Shown one piece after another: positions 17,625 through 25,600 of a stretch of 64,000 bases of DNA. Origin of the DNA: Pseudomonas anatoliensis (GTDB lineage: Bacteria; Pseudomonadota; Gammaproteobacteria; Pseudomonadales; Pseudomonadaceae); NCBI RefSeq assembly GCF_017976235.1, contig NZ_JACVHC010000002.1, positions 832,432-896,431 of the forward strand, read 5' to 3'. The notes beneath the pieces were generated by a model that saw nothing but the letters and a program-made list of their open reading frames with translations, did no database searches and was not told the DNA's origin. The position numbers and the translations under genes are program-made. Position 1 is the first letter of the stretch. Every line of letters starts with the position of its first letter.

Positions 17625-18248
17625 GTGGACGAGCAAAAAGCCCTGAGGGTCATGCGCGAATTGGTCGACCAAGGCCAGTTGACCGACCCGGACAGCGCCC
17701 GCGGCAAACTGCTGCAAGTGGCGGCTCACCTGTTCCGCAACAAAGGTTATGAGCGTACTACGGTGCGCGATCTGGCCGGCGCGGTGGGTATTCAGTCGGG
17801 GAGCATTTTTCATCACTTCAAAAGCAAGGACGAAATTCTCCGTGCGGTGATGGAAGAAACCATCCGCTATAACACCGCATTGATGCGCGCGGCGCTCGCC
17901 GATGCGACCAATGTGCGCGAGCGCGTATTGGCGCTGATTCGCTGTGAATTGCAATCGATCATGGGCGGCAGCGGCGAAGCCATGGCGGTGCTGGTCTATG
18001 AATGGCGCTCGTTGTCCGAAGAAGGCCAGGCCAAGGTTCTCGCCTTGCGCGATGTCTATGAAGAAATCTGGCTACAGGTGCTCGGTGAAGCCAAGGAGGC
18101 CGGGTTCATTCGTGGGGACGTATTTGTCACGCGGCGTTTCCTCACCGGTGCCCTGTCCTGGACCACCACCTGGTTCCGTGCCGGCGGCAGTCTGAGTCTT
18201 GATCAGTTGGCTGATGAGGCGCTGATTCTGGTGCTTGAAGAGCGTTGA
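17625..18248 (+). CDS. atuR: TetR-family repressor AtuR
   Basis: 207 residues starting with GTG at 17625, 7 bases after AGGAG. The N-terminal TetR helix-turn-helix is clear: LLQVAAHLFRNKGYERTTVRDLAGAVGIQSG, then SIFHHFKSKDEILRAV. The C-terminal helices (80-207) form the ligand and dimer domain. It is divergent from atuA and should repress the atu operon until a terpene-derived acyl-CoA binds; the ligand is inferred. Two operator-like repeats lie in the intergenic region. Confidence 0.92.
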   Translation: MDEQKALRVMRELVDQGQLTDPDSARGKLLQVAAHLFRNKGYERTTVRDLAGAVGIQSGSIFHHFKSKDEILRAVMEETIRYNTALMRAALADATNVRERVLALIRCELQSIMGGSGEAMAVLVYEWRSLSEEGQAKVLALRDVYEEIWLQVLGEAKEAGFIRGDVFVTRRFLTGALSWTTTWFRAGGSLSLDQLADEALILVLEER

Positions 18249-18340
18249 AGCGCTTTCTATCGGGCCGGGAAACTGGCTAACTGGGCGAAACCGCCTAGCT
18301 TGAATGCATTGATCGGTATTTTTTCGGGGAGTGGGGTGTT

Positions 18341-19138
18341 TTGAAGTCTTTGCCAAGTCGGACCGCCGCGAGGTTATTGCTCGCAGCGCTGGCTGCATTA
18401 TGGGTATTGCCCGCTCAGGCAGCGCAATTGGTTCGGGTTGGTGCAGCGCACTTTCCGCCTTATACCGTTCGCCCCGAAAACGGTGCCGACACCGGTCTGT
18501 TGCCTCAGATGGTCGAGGCCTTGAACCGGCTGCAAAGCGACTATCAGTTCGTCCTCGTGCCAACTTCGATTCCGCGCCGTTTCGGTGATTTCAAGCAGGG
18601 CCGGATCGACATGGCGATCTTCGAGAACCCTGAGTGGGGCTGGAAGGAAATCCCTCACAACGACGTCGACATGGGGCTTGAGGATGCCGAGATTTTTGTC
18701 GCGCAACGCGAAGACGGCCGGCAGCAGAACTATTTTGCCGACCTGAGCGGCAAGCGTCTGGCGCTGTTCAGTGGCTATCACTACGAGTTCGCCAACTTCA
18801 ATGCCGACCCGAAATTCCTCGCGCAAAACTTCAAGGCCACGCTGACCTATTCCCACGACAGCAACCTGTTGATGGTGCTACGCGGACGCGCGGATATTGC
18901 GCTGGTGACCCGTTCGTACTTGAGTGACTACCTGCTGCGCAACGAGAAGGTGCGCGATGAATTGCTGGTGTCCCAGCGCATCGATCAGGTCTATCACCAT
19001 TACGCCATCCTGCGTCCGGCCGCGCCGATAACCGGCGAAGCGTTCAGCAAGTTGCTGCAAGGCCTGCGCGACAATGGCGAAATGCTGAAAATCTTCGATC
19101 CTTATCGGATTGCCGTGGTGCCGGTGCATGATCACTGA
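18341..19138 (+). CDS. Periplasmic solute-binding protein (SBP_bac_3 type)
   Basis: 265 residues from a TTG at 18341, with GGGGAG roughly 10 bases upstream. A signal peptide is plain: LLLAALAALWVLPAQA with cleavage at about residue 27. The mature part starts LVRVGAAHFPPYTVRPENGADTGLLPQMVEALN, typical of family 3 amino-acid/polar-solute binding proteins, and ends near residue 265. No ABC permease or ATPase is adjacent, so it may be an orphan binding protein or a ligand receptor. Its substrate cannot be told. Confidence 0.8.
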   Translation: MKSLPSRTAARLLLAALAALWVLPAQAAQLVRVGAAHFPPYTVRPENGADTGLLPQMVEALNRLQSDYQFVLVPTSIPRRFGDFKQGRIDMAIFENPEWGWKEIPHNDVDMGLEDAEIFVAQREDGRQQNYFADLSGKRLALFSGYHYEFANFNADPKFLAQNFKATLTYSHDSNLLMVLRGRADIALVTRSYLSDYLLRNEKVRDELLVSQRIDQVYHHYAILRPAAPITGEAFSKLLQGLRDNGEMLKIFDPYRIAVVPVHDH

Positions 19139-19197
19139 CAGAGATGCTGTTGGTACTCTGAACATGCCAGCCTACCACCCAGCGAAGGCTTTTTAAC

Positions 19198-19213
19198 CTG
19201 TCAGACCTGACAG
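19198..19213. promoter_or_regulatory. Perfect inverted repeat upstream of the Ig-like protein gene
   Basis: CTGTCAG-AC-CTGACAG, 60 bases after one gene and 83 bases before the next. It could be an operator for the following gene or a short terminator stem of the preceding one; no T-tract follows, which favours an operator. Confidence 0.4.
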
Positions 19214-19295
19214 TGGTTGGGGCAGATTATTCCTGTTTGAATCGTGATCGTACCTGACTCTCGGTGTACGACCTTATCTTGCAGGAGTTTGAGTA

Positions 19296-20483
19296 ATGAC
19301 ACATTTCATGGAAATGGATTTACCAGTCCCGGAAGTAAAAGAAGCGCTTACTAATAATACGCTCTATCCAATGGACGCTTTTGACGGGGCAACAGCGACC
19401 GTCAAATATAAGATGGAGAAGACCGATACCATTATTTTTCATTGCGAGGGGCCGGCAGGTATAGGGGTTCCCACTTTCGAGGAAAAACAAGGTAATGAAA
19501 GTGGAAGCGTTGATTTCGGGATTCTTGCCTGCACGATCGGTGCCTGCATCGGTAAAACCCTTTTTGTCTGGTATGAGGTTTCTCGAGGCAATACCTCATG
19601 GGAATCACAGAAGCTTGAACTCCAGGTGCAATATCTGGATATGTCTGATCTCCCTGCCCCGGCACTTCCAGATGTGACTCTAATCGAAGGGGATAAAGTG
19701 CTGGACCTGCGCAGTCTTTCGCATGATGCGATAGTCACATTAGCCCCCCCACCTTTTTTCGCCGTGGGTCAGAAGATGTGGGTTCGTGTTGCGGGCCTGC
19801 ATGCTGACCCGTCCGAGACAGTGCTTACGCTCCTGGAGGCGGAAGAGATTGAGGAGCGTCATCTTGTCGAGGGTGTCAAGTTGACTATTCCTCGCGGATG
19901 GTTGTTTGGCCTGGATGATTATTCAGCATTGACAGTTGAATGCTTTCTCGCCTATGGCGGTCAATCAGATATTGAGACTGCTCAGGAACTTCCGCGTACG
20001 ACTCACAAGATTCGTCAGCGCGAGCATCAGTTACTCGACGACTTCACAGATTTCGACCTGACGGGGTGGAACAGTTGGAAGAAAGGACCTGCCGCGGCGG
20101 ATCCGTTAGATCTCATTGTGAAGAGTGACAAGACTGGACACTATCTATGGAATTGGGGATATACAAGTCCCAACAACGGTATTCACCTGTTCAAGGATTA
20201 TAAGTATCTGCAGCCGGGCCGTAGTTATGAATTTACTCTGCAACTTCGCAGGAATAGTCCGGCTAATCCGGCGCCAAAACTGTCGTTGGAAAGCGATCAG
20301 TCGATCATTGTAGAACCGACACCTCTTCTATCGCCGGAATGGATCACAGTGGGTAGTACCTTCATTGCCAACTCCAGCACTGTGCAACTGCGACTGGTCA
20401 GTCATGTTAATTCTGTCGCCGGGAATGATTACGACGTAACCCGTATTCGCTTGAAGGAAATGTTGTCAGGGAACGAAGTTTAA
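19296..20483 (+). CDS. Ig-like and carbohydrate-binding-like protein, function unknown
   Basis: 395 residues, ATG after GCAGGAG. No signal peptide or membrane segment. Three parts: an Ig-like beta-sandwich (about 25-125) ending GKTLFVWYEVSRGNTSWESQ; a second, distinct one (about 150-240) with PFFAVGQKMWVRVAGLHAD and IPRGWLFGLDDYSALTVECF; and a C-terminal jelly-roll-like domain (about 248-390) starting DDFTDFDLTGWNSWKK. The first two resemble repeat units found in very large Pseudomonas surface proteins, but here occur once each in a small protein. GC is visibly lower than in neighbours, suggesting transfer. Binding to glycans or surfaces is a guess. Confidence 0.7.
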   Translation: MTHFMEMDLPVPEVKEALTNNTLYPMDAFDGATATVKYKMEKTDTIIFHCEGPAGIGVPTFEEKQGNESGSVDFGILACTIGACIGKTLFVWYEVSRGNTSWESQKLELQVQYLDMSDLPAPALPDVTLIEGDKVLDLRSLSHDAIVTLAPPPFFAVGQKMWVRVAGLHADPSETVLTLLEAEEIEERHLVEGVKLTIPRGWLFGLDDYSALTVECFLAYGGQSDIETAQELPRTTHKIRQREHQLLDDFTDFDLTGWNSWKKGPAAADPLDLIVKSDKTGHYLWNWGYTSPNNGIHLFKDYKYLQPGRSYEFTLQLRRNSPANPAPKLSLESDQSIIVEPTPLLSPEWITVGSTFIANSSTVQLRLVSHVNSVAGNDYDVTRIRLKEMLSGNEV

Positions 20484-20502
20484 GTCTTTTTGCAAATGAG
20501 CT

Positions 20503-20526
20503 TAATTTTTTGCCCTCGGCTCACGT
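20503..20526 (+). promoter_or_regulatory. PvdS-type promoter (IS box) of the acetyltransferase gene
   Basis: TAATT (20503-20507), 16 bases, CGT (20524-20526), 40 bases before the start codon. It has the same element and spacing as the motifs before pvdL and pvdH. The iron-starvation box of PvdS-dependent genes is TAAAT-N16/17-CGT. Confidence 0.65.
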
Positions 20527-20566
20527 CACATCGTTTAACTGTCGACGATTATCGTGAGCCCGACCC

Positions 20567-21580
20567 ATGTCCAATCTGAATGACCTGACTGCCCTGGCCC
20601 TGCCTTCGGGCAGCCAGTTGGTAGCCGATGCAACCGAAAGCCGTTTGAGCCTGAGCCTGGACGGGCAGCCGCTGATTCGCCTGCGCCTTGATCGCGAGGC
20701 CAAGGGCCCGATCCATATCGATGAACGCTTCGCCTTGCCGCCGGGGCAAGCCCTGTGGGCAGCCTGTTATTGGCTGTTCGCGCGCGATCCGGCGTGCCAG
20801 CAATTGACCTGGCAACTCGACCAGCCGCCGACCGAAGCCTTGCTCAGCGGTCTGTTGGTGAACACTGAAGTGACCGGCGAATACCGCTGCGAGCGCACGC
20901 TGTTCTGGCAGTTACCGCAACCGTGGCTCGGCACGTCTCTGACCGGCTGCTATCCGCAACAAATGAAGATTAGCGCTGGCAAGCGCCATCCTTTAAGACC
21001 GGTGAAGCCGCGCGGTGAAGTCTATCGACGTTTCGATGCGCGCCTCGGCGCCTGGATTTCTCTGCGCACGGTCCAGATCGAAGACGACCTGCCGCGCTTC
21101 AATCGCTGGCAGAACAACCCGCGAGTCGCCAGTTTCTGGGACGAACAGGGCAGTCTCGAAAAGCATCGCGAATACCTCAGCAAACTCGACGCCGATCCGC
21201 ACACGCTGACCTTGATCGGCTGTTTCGATGATCAGCCATTTGCCTATTTCGAAGCCTATTGGGCCAAGGAAGATCGCATCGCGCCGTTCTACGATGCCGA
21301 CAATTACGACCGTGGCATTCATATGTTGGTAGGTGAGGAGGATCACCGCGGCCCGCACAAAGTGGCGAGTTGGTTATCGGCGCTGGTGCATTACCTGTTT
21401 CTGGATGATCCGCGCACTCAGCGAGTGGTCGCCGAACCGCGCGCCGACAACGCGAAGATGATCGGCTACATGCAGAACCAGTGCTTCCATTGCGAAAAAG
21501 AGTTCGACTTCCCGCACAAACGTGCAGCGCTGATGATGTTGGGGCGTGAGCGGTTTTTTGATCGGTGCAAGCTGGCTTGA
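20567..21580 (+). CDS. Siderophore N-acyltransferase, IucB family (PvdYII-like)
   Basis: 337 residues. The C-terminal 190 form an IucB/AlcB-type GNAT domain with WISLRTVQIEDDLPRFNRWQNNPRVASFW, then FDDQPFAYFEAYWAKEDRI, HMLVGEEDHRGPHK and VVAEPRADNAKMIGYMQ (acetyl-CoA site). The N-terminal 140 residues are a poorly conserved beta-rich region. Such enzymes acylate N-hydroxylated amines of siderophores; in pyoverdine strains PvdYII acetylates N5-hydroxyornithine. It is preceded by a PvdS-type promoter and lies tail to tail with pvdS. Its presence predicts acetyl-hydroxyornithine in this strain's pyoverdine. Confidence 0.82.
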   Translation: MSNLNDLTALALPSGSQLVADATESRLSLSLDGQPLIRLRLDREAKGPIHIDERFALPPGQALWAACYWLFARDPACQQLTWQLDQPPTEALLSGLLVNTEVTGEYRCERTLFWQLPQPWLGTSLTGCYPQQMKISAGKRHPLRPVKPRGEVYRRFDARLGAWISLRTVQIEDDLPRFNRWQNNPRVASFWDEQGSLEKHREYLSKLDADPHTLTLIGCFDDQPFAYFEAYWAKEDRIAPFYDADNYDRGIHMLVGEEDHRGPHKVASWLSALVHYLFLDDPRTQRVVAEPRADNAKMIGYMQNQCFHCEKEFDFPHKRAALMMLGRERFFDRCKLA

Positions 21581-21594
21581 TATTGCCTTAAAGC

Positions 21595-21674
21595 AAAAGA
21601 TCGCAGCCTTCGGCAGCTCCTACAGGGTTAACGCGAAACCCGTGTAGGAGCTGCCGAAGGCTGCGATCTTTTTT
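21595..21674. repeat. REP doublet (REPIN), possible terminator
   Basis: aaaagatcgcagccttcggcagctcctaca and its inverse form a long perfect stem ending in a T-run, between the convergent acetyltransferase gene and pvdS. Confidence 0.9.
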
Positions 21675-21691
21675 GTGCGGACAACTGGGTC

Positions 21692-22246
21692 TTAACGCCG
21701 ACCCACAGCCACCGGATCCCGACGGCTGCTCGACACCTTGCGGCAGTGCACCAGCGCATCACGGATCATGAAATTGACCAGGGTCGGCGACACGCCAAGC
21801 TCCTTGGCGATGTCCTTCTGCGGCACACCATGCAGGCGATACATCTCGAATGCATAGCGCGTGCGACTCGGTAGCTCGGTCAGCGCATCGGCGATGTTTT
21901 CCAGCGTCGAGAAATTGATGTGCGAGGTTTCCGGCGAAGCACCCTGAATGACCACGTTCAACCCTTCCTCCTCAGGGCCGGAGTACTTCTGTTCCAGCGC
22001 CTGTTTGCGGTAGTGATCGATCGCAAGGTTGCGCACGATCTGGAACAGATAACTCAATTGCGCCTTGATCGACGAGGTGATCGGCGGTGCCGACTGCAGT
22101 CGGAAAAACGCATCTTGCACCACATCTTCGGCGCGTGACCGGCAGCCGGTAATGCGTGCTGCAATCTTGACCAGAATCAGTCGGTTGTCGACGAATGCCT
22201 GAAGTAGCGGTGAATCGCACCTGCTTGTGGATACTTGTTCCGTCAT
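21692..22246 (-). CDS. pvdS: Iron-starvation extracytoplasmic sigma factor PvdS
   Basis: 184 residues from the ATG at 22246 (AAGGTGA 5-7 bases upstream). Sigma region 2 is at about 15-80 (AARITGCRSRAEDVVQDAFFRL, LFQIVRNLAIDHYRKQ); region 4 at about 125-180 (ALTELPSRTRYAFEMYRLHGVPQKDIAKELGVSPTLV). PvdS directs RNA polymerase to pyoverdine genes and is held by the anti-sigma FpvR. A strong Fur box lies 82 bases before its start, and three PvdS-type promoters lie in this window. Confidence 0.95.
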   Translation of the reverse strand: MTEQVSTSRCDSPLLQAFVDNRLILVKIAARITGCRSRAEDVVQDAFFRLQSAPPITSSIKAQLSYLFQIVRNLAIDHYRKQALEQKYSGPEEEGLNVVIQGASPETSHINFSTLENIADALTELPSRTRYAFEMYRLHGVPQKDIAKELGVSPTLVNFMIRDALVHCRKVSSSRRDPVAVGRR

Positions 22247-22327
22247 GGAAATCACCTTACTGCCAATAGGTTAGTGGGGCGCCTGGGGGCGGGCTGCCCT
22301 ACACATCGAGCGACAAATTATGTTGAA

Positions 22328-22342
22328 TGATAATGATTGTCA
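22328..22342. promoter_or_regulatory. Fur box upstream of pvdS
   Basis: TGATAATGATTGTCA matches the 7-1-7 Fur consensus TGATAATNATTATCA at all specified positions but one. It lies between pvdS and the divergent pvdL, nearer pvdS. Confidence 0.88.
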
Positions 22343-22436
22343 AATGAGAAAGAGAAACAATCCATTGAATGGGTGCGATCTGAGAACTGCGACACGCCGC
22401 CGCACCCCAGCCCCATTAGCGATCCAGCCTGCCGAC

Positions 22437-22460
22437 TAATTATTTCAAGACGTCATCCGT
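22437..22460 (+). promoter_or_regulatory. PvdS-type promoter (IS box) of pvdL
   Basis: TAATT (22437-22441), 16 bases, CGT (22458-22460), giving a 5' leader of about 145 bases to the pvdL start. The spacing is identical to the pvdH and pvdYII-like promoters. Confidence 0.75.
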
Positions 22461-22518
22461 TCTCATTGGTGAATGGTTCCGGATAAAGGCTCCCGGCCAG
22501 ACAGCATTCCCATGCCTT

Positions 22519-22560
22519 GCGCGGTCGGCGTAGACCGCGCCCTGCATGCCCTGCGAGGGC
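22519..22560 (+). promoter_or_regulatory. GC-rich hairpins in the pvdL 5' leader
   Basis: Arms gcgcggtc (22519-22526) and gaccgcgc (22533-22540) form a perfect 8-bp stem, followed by gccct-gcg-agggc (22548-22560). Both lie in the predicted untranslated leader, 53 bases or more before the start codon. Role unknown. Confidence 0.45.
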
Positions 22561-22612
22561 GTGTCGCAGCAACCCGATTCCACTAGCAAGCCGAATTCAG
22601 GCAGGAAACCTC

Positions 22613-25600
22613 ATGACCGACGCGTTCGAACTCCCCAGCACCCTGGTCCACGCCCTCCAGCGCCGCGCGGCCCTGACGCCGGATCGACTGGCCTTGCGTT
22701 TTCTTGCCGAAAACGAAGAGCAGGCTGTGGTCCTCAGCTATCGCGAACTGGACCAACGCGCGCGCACCATTGCCGCTGCGTTGCAGGCCGAGGCCGAATT
22801 TGCTGATCGCGCGGTGCTGCTGTTCCCAAGTGGCCCGGATTACGTTGCGGCGTTTTTTGGTTGCCTGTATGCCGGGGTGATCGCGGTGCCGGCCTATCCA
22901 CCGGAATCGGCCCGCCGTCATCATCAAGAGCGCCTGCTGTCGATCATTGCCGACGCCGAACCGCGCCTGCTACTGACCAGCGCCGACTTGCGCGATGCCT
23001 TGCAACAGATCGAAGGCGCACCGCCGCTGTTGTGCGTCGATACCCTCGACAGCGCTTTGGCTGAGCGCTGGGTTGAGCCGACTCTGCCGGCCGATCACAT
23101 TGCATTCCTGCAATACACCTCAGGCTCCACCGCGCTGCCCAAAGGCGTGCAGGTCAGCCACGGCAATCTGGTCGCCAACGAGCTGCTGATTCGCCACGGT
23201 TTTGGCATCGACGTGAACCCCGATGACGTCATCGTCAGCTGGCTGCCGCTGTACCACGACATGGGTTTGATCGGCGGTCTGTTGCAGCCGATTTTCAGCG
23301 GTGTGCCGTGCATCCTGATGTCGCCGGCGTACTTCCTCGGCCGGCCACTGCGCTGGCTCGAAGCGATCAGCCAATACGGCGGCACCATCAGCGGCGGGCC
23401 GGATTTCGCCTATCGCTTGTGCAGCGAGCGGGTCAGTGAATCGGCGCTTGAACGTCTCGACCTGAGTCGCTGGCGCGTGGCCTATTCCGGCTCCGAACCG
23501 ATCCGTCTCGACACCAACGAACGCTTCGCCGAAAAATTCGCGGCGTGTGGTTTCAGTGCCGACAGTTTCATGGCTTCGTACGGTCTGGCCGAGGCCACGC
23601 TGTTCGTCGCCGGCACGCCGCGCGGCAAGGGCATTCCTGCGCTGCGCGTGGACGATCAGGCGCTGGCGCAAAACCGTGCAGAGCCGGGCGACGGCAGCGC
23701 GATCATGAGTTGCGGCATCAGCCAGCCAGAACACGCGGTGCTGATCGTTGAGCCAACCCGTCTGGAAGAACTCGCCGACAATGCCGTCGGCGAAGTCTGG
23801 GCGGCTGGCCCGAGCATCGCTCACGGTTACTGGCGCAACCCCGAGGCCAGCGCCAAGACTTTCGTCCAGCACGCCGGCCGCACCTGGCTGCGCACCGGTG
23901 ACCTGGGTTTCATGCGTAACGGCGAACTGTTTATCACCGGTCGCCTGAAAGACATGTTGATCGTGCGCGGCCATAACCTCTATCCGCAGGACATCGAGAA
24001 GACGGTCGAGAGCGAAGTGGAAGTGGTACGCAAGGGCCGGGTCGCGGCATTTGCGGTGACTCAGGACGGCGAAGAAGGCATCGGTATCGCGGCGGAGATC
24101 AGCCGCAGTGTGCAGAAAATTCTGCCGCCAGAAGCGCTGATCAAAGCTATCCGCCAAGCGGTGGCCGAGGGTTATCAGCAAGCACCGAGCGTGGTGGTGT
24201 TGCTCAATCCGGGCGCATTGCCGAAAACCTCCAGCGGCAAATTGCAGCGTTCGGCCTGCCGTAATCGCCTGGCCGATGGCAGCCTCGACAGCTATGCGGT
24301 GTTCCCTTCAGATGAAGTGCAAGGTGTCGAATCGACCCTGCAAGGTTCCGAGCTCGAAGCCTTGATCGGCAAAATCTGGGCCGAACAACTGAACGTCAAA
24401 CAGGTCAATGCTGACGATCACTTCTTCCTGCTCGGTGGCAACTCGATTGCCGCCACCCAAGTGATCGCCCGGGTGCGCGAAGAGCTCGGTCTGGCGCTGA
24501 GCCTGCGCCTGCTTTTCGAAGCGCCGACGCTGTCCGCCTTCGCCGCTGCCGTGGCCCTGGAGCAGCAGAATGGCGCAAGTGTTCAAGGCACAATCAACGC
24601 GCTGTCGCGTACGGAGCCAATGCCACAATCGCTGGCGCAAAATCGCTTGTGGATCACCTGGCAACTGGATCCGCAAAGCAGCGCCTACAACATTCCGGGG
24701 GCGCTGCGTCTGCGCGGCGAGCTCGACGAAGATGCTTTGCGCGCAAGCTTCCAGCAACTGATCGAACGCCACGAATCCCTGCGCACGCGCTTCTTTGAAC
24801 GCGACGGCGTGGCACTGCAACAAGTCGATGCTGCGGCTGAATTCAACCTGCAACTGGTCGACATCAGCGACCTGCCAACCCATGAACGTGAAGCTCGCGC
24901 TGAGCAAATCCGTGAGGACGAAGCGCGCACCCGGTTCGATCTGGAAAAAGGCCCGCTACTCAGGGTGAGGCTGATTCGCCTTGATGACGAAGACCATCAA
25001 CTGCTGGTGACGATGCACCACATCATCGCCGACGGCTGGTCGCTGAACGTGTTGATCGATGAATTCTCGCGCCTGTACGCCGCCGCTTCCCAGGGCCAGA
25101 GCACCGAGCTCGCGGCATTGCCAACCCAGTACGCCGACTACGGCAGTTGGCAGCGCCAATGGCTGGCGCAAGGCGAGGGCGAGCGGCAACTGACCTACTG
25201 GAAAACGCAGTTGGGCGATGAGCATCCGACGCTGGAGCTGGCCACCGATCATCCGCGAGCTGCCCAGCAACTTCTAAGCGCCTCGCGCCACAGCGTACGT
25301 CTGAGCATCAGCCTCAGCGAAACCATTCGCCAGACTGCCCAAGCGCACGATGCCACACCGTTCATGCTGTTGCTCGCGGCGTTCCAGAGCCTGTTGCACC
25401 GTTATAGCGGTCAACGCGATATTCGCATTGGCGTGCCCAATGCCAACCGTCCACGGCTGGAAACCCAAGGCCTGATCGGCTTCTTCATCAACACTCAGGT
25501 GCTGCGCGCGGACGTCGATTCACGCCTGTCGTTCACCGAGTTGCTGGCGCAAACCCGCGAGGCTGCACTCGGCGCACAAGCCCATCAGGACCTGCCGTTC

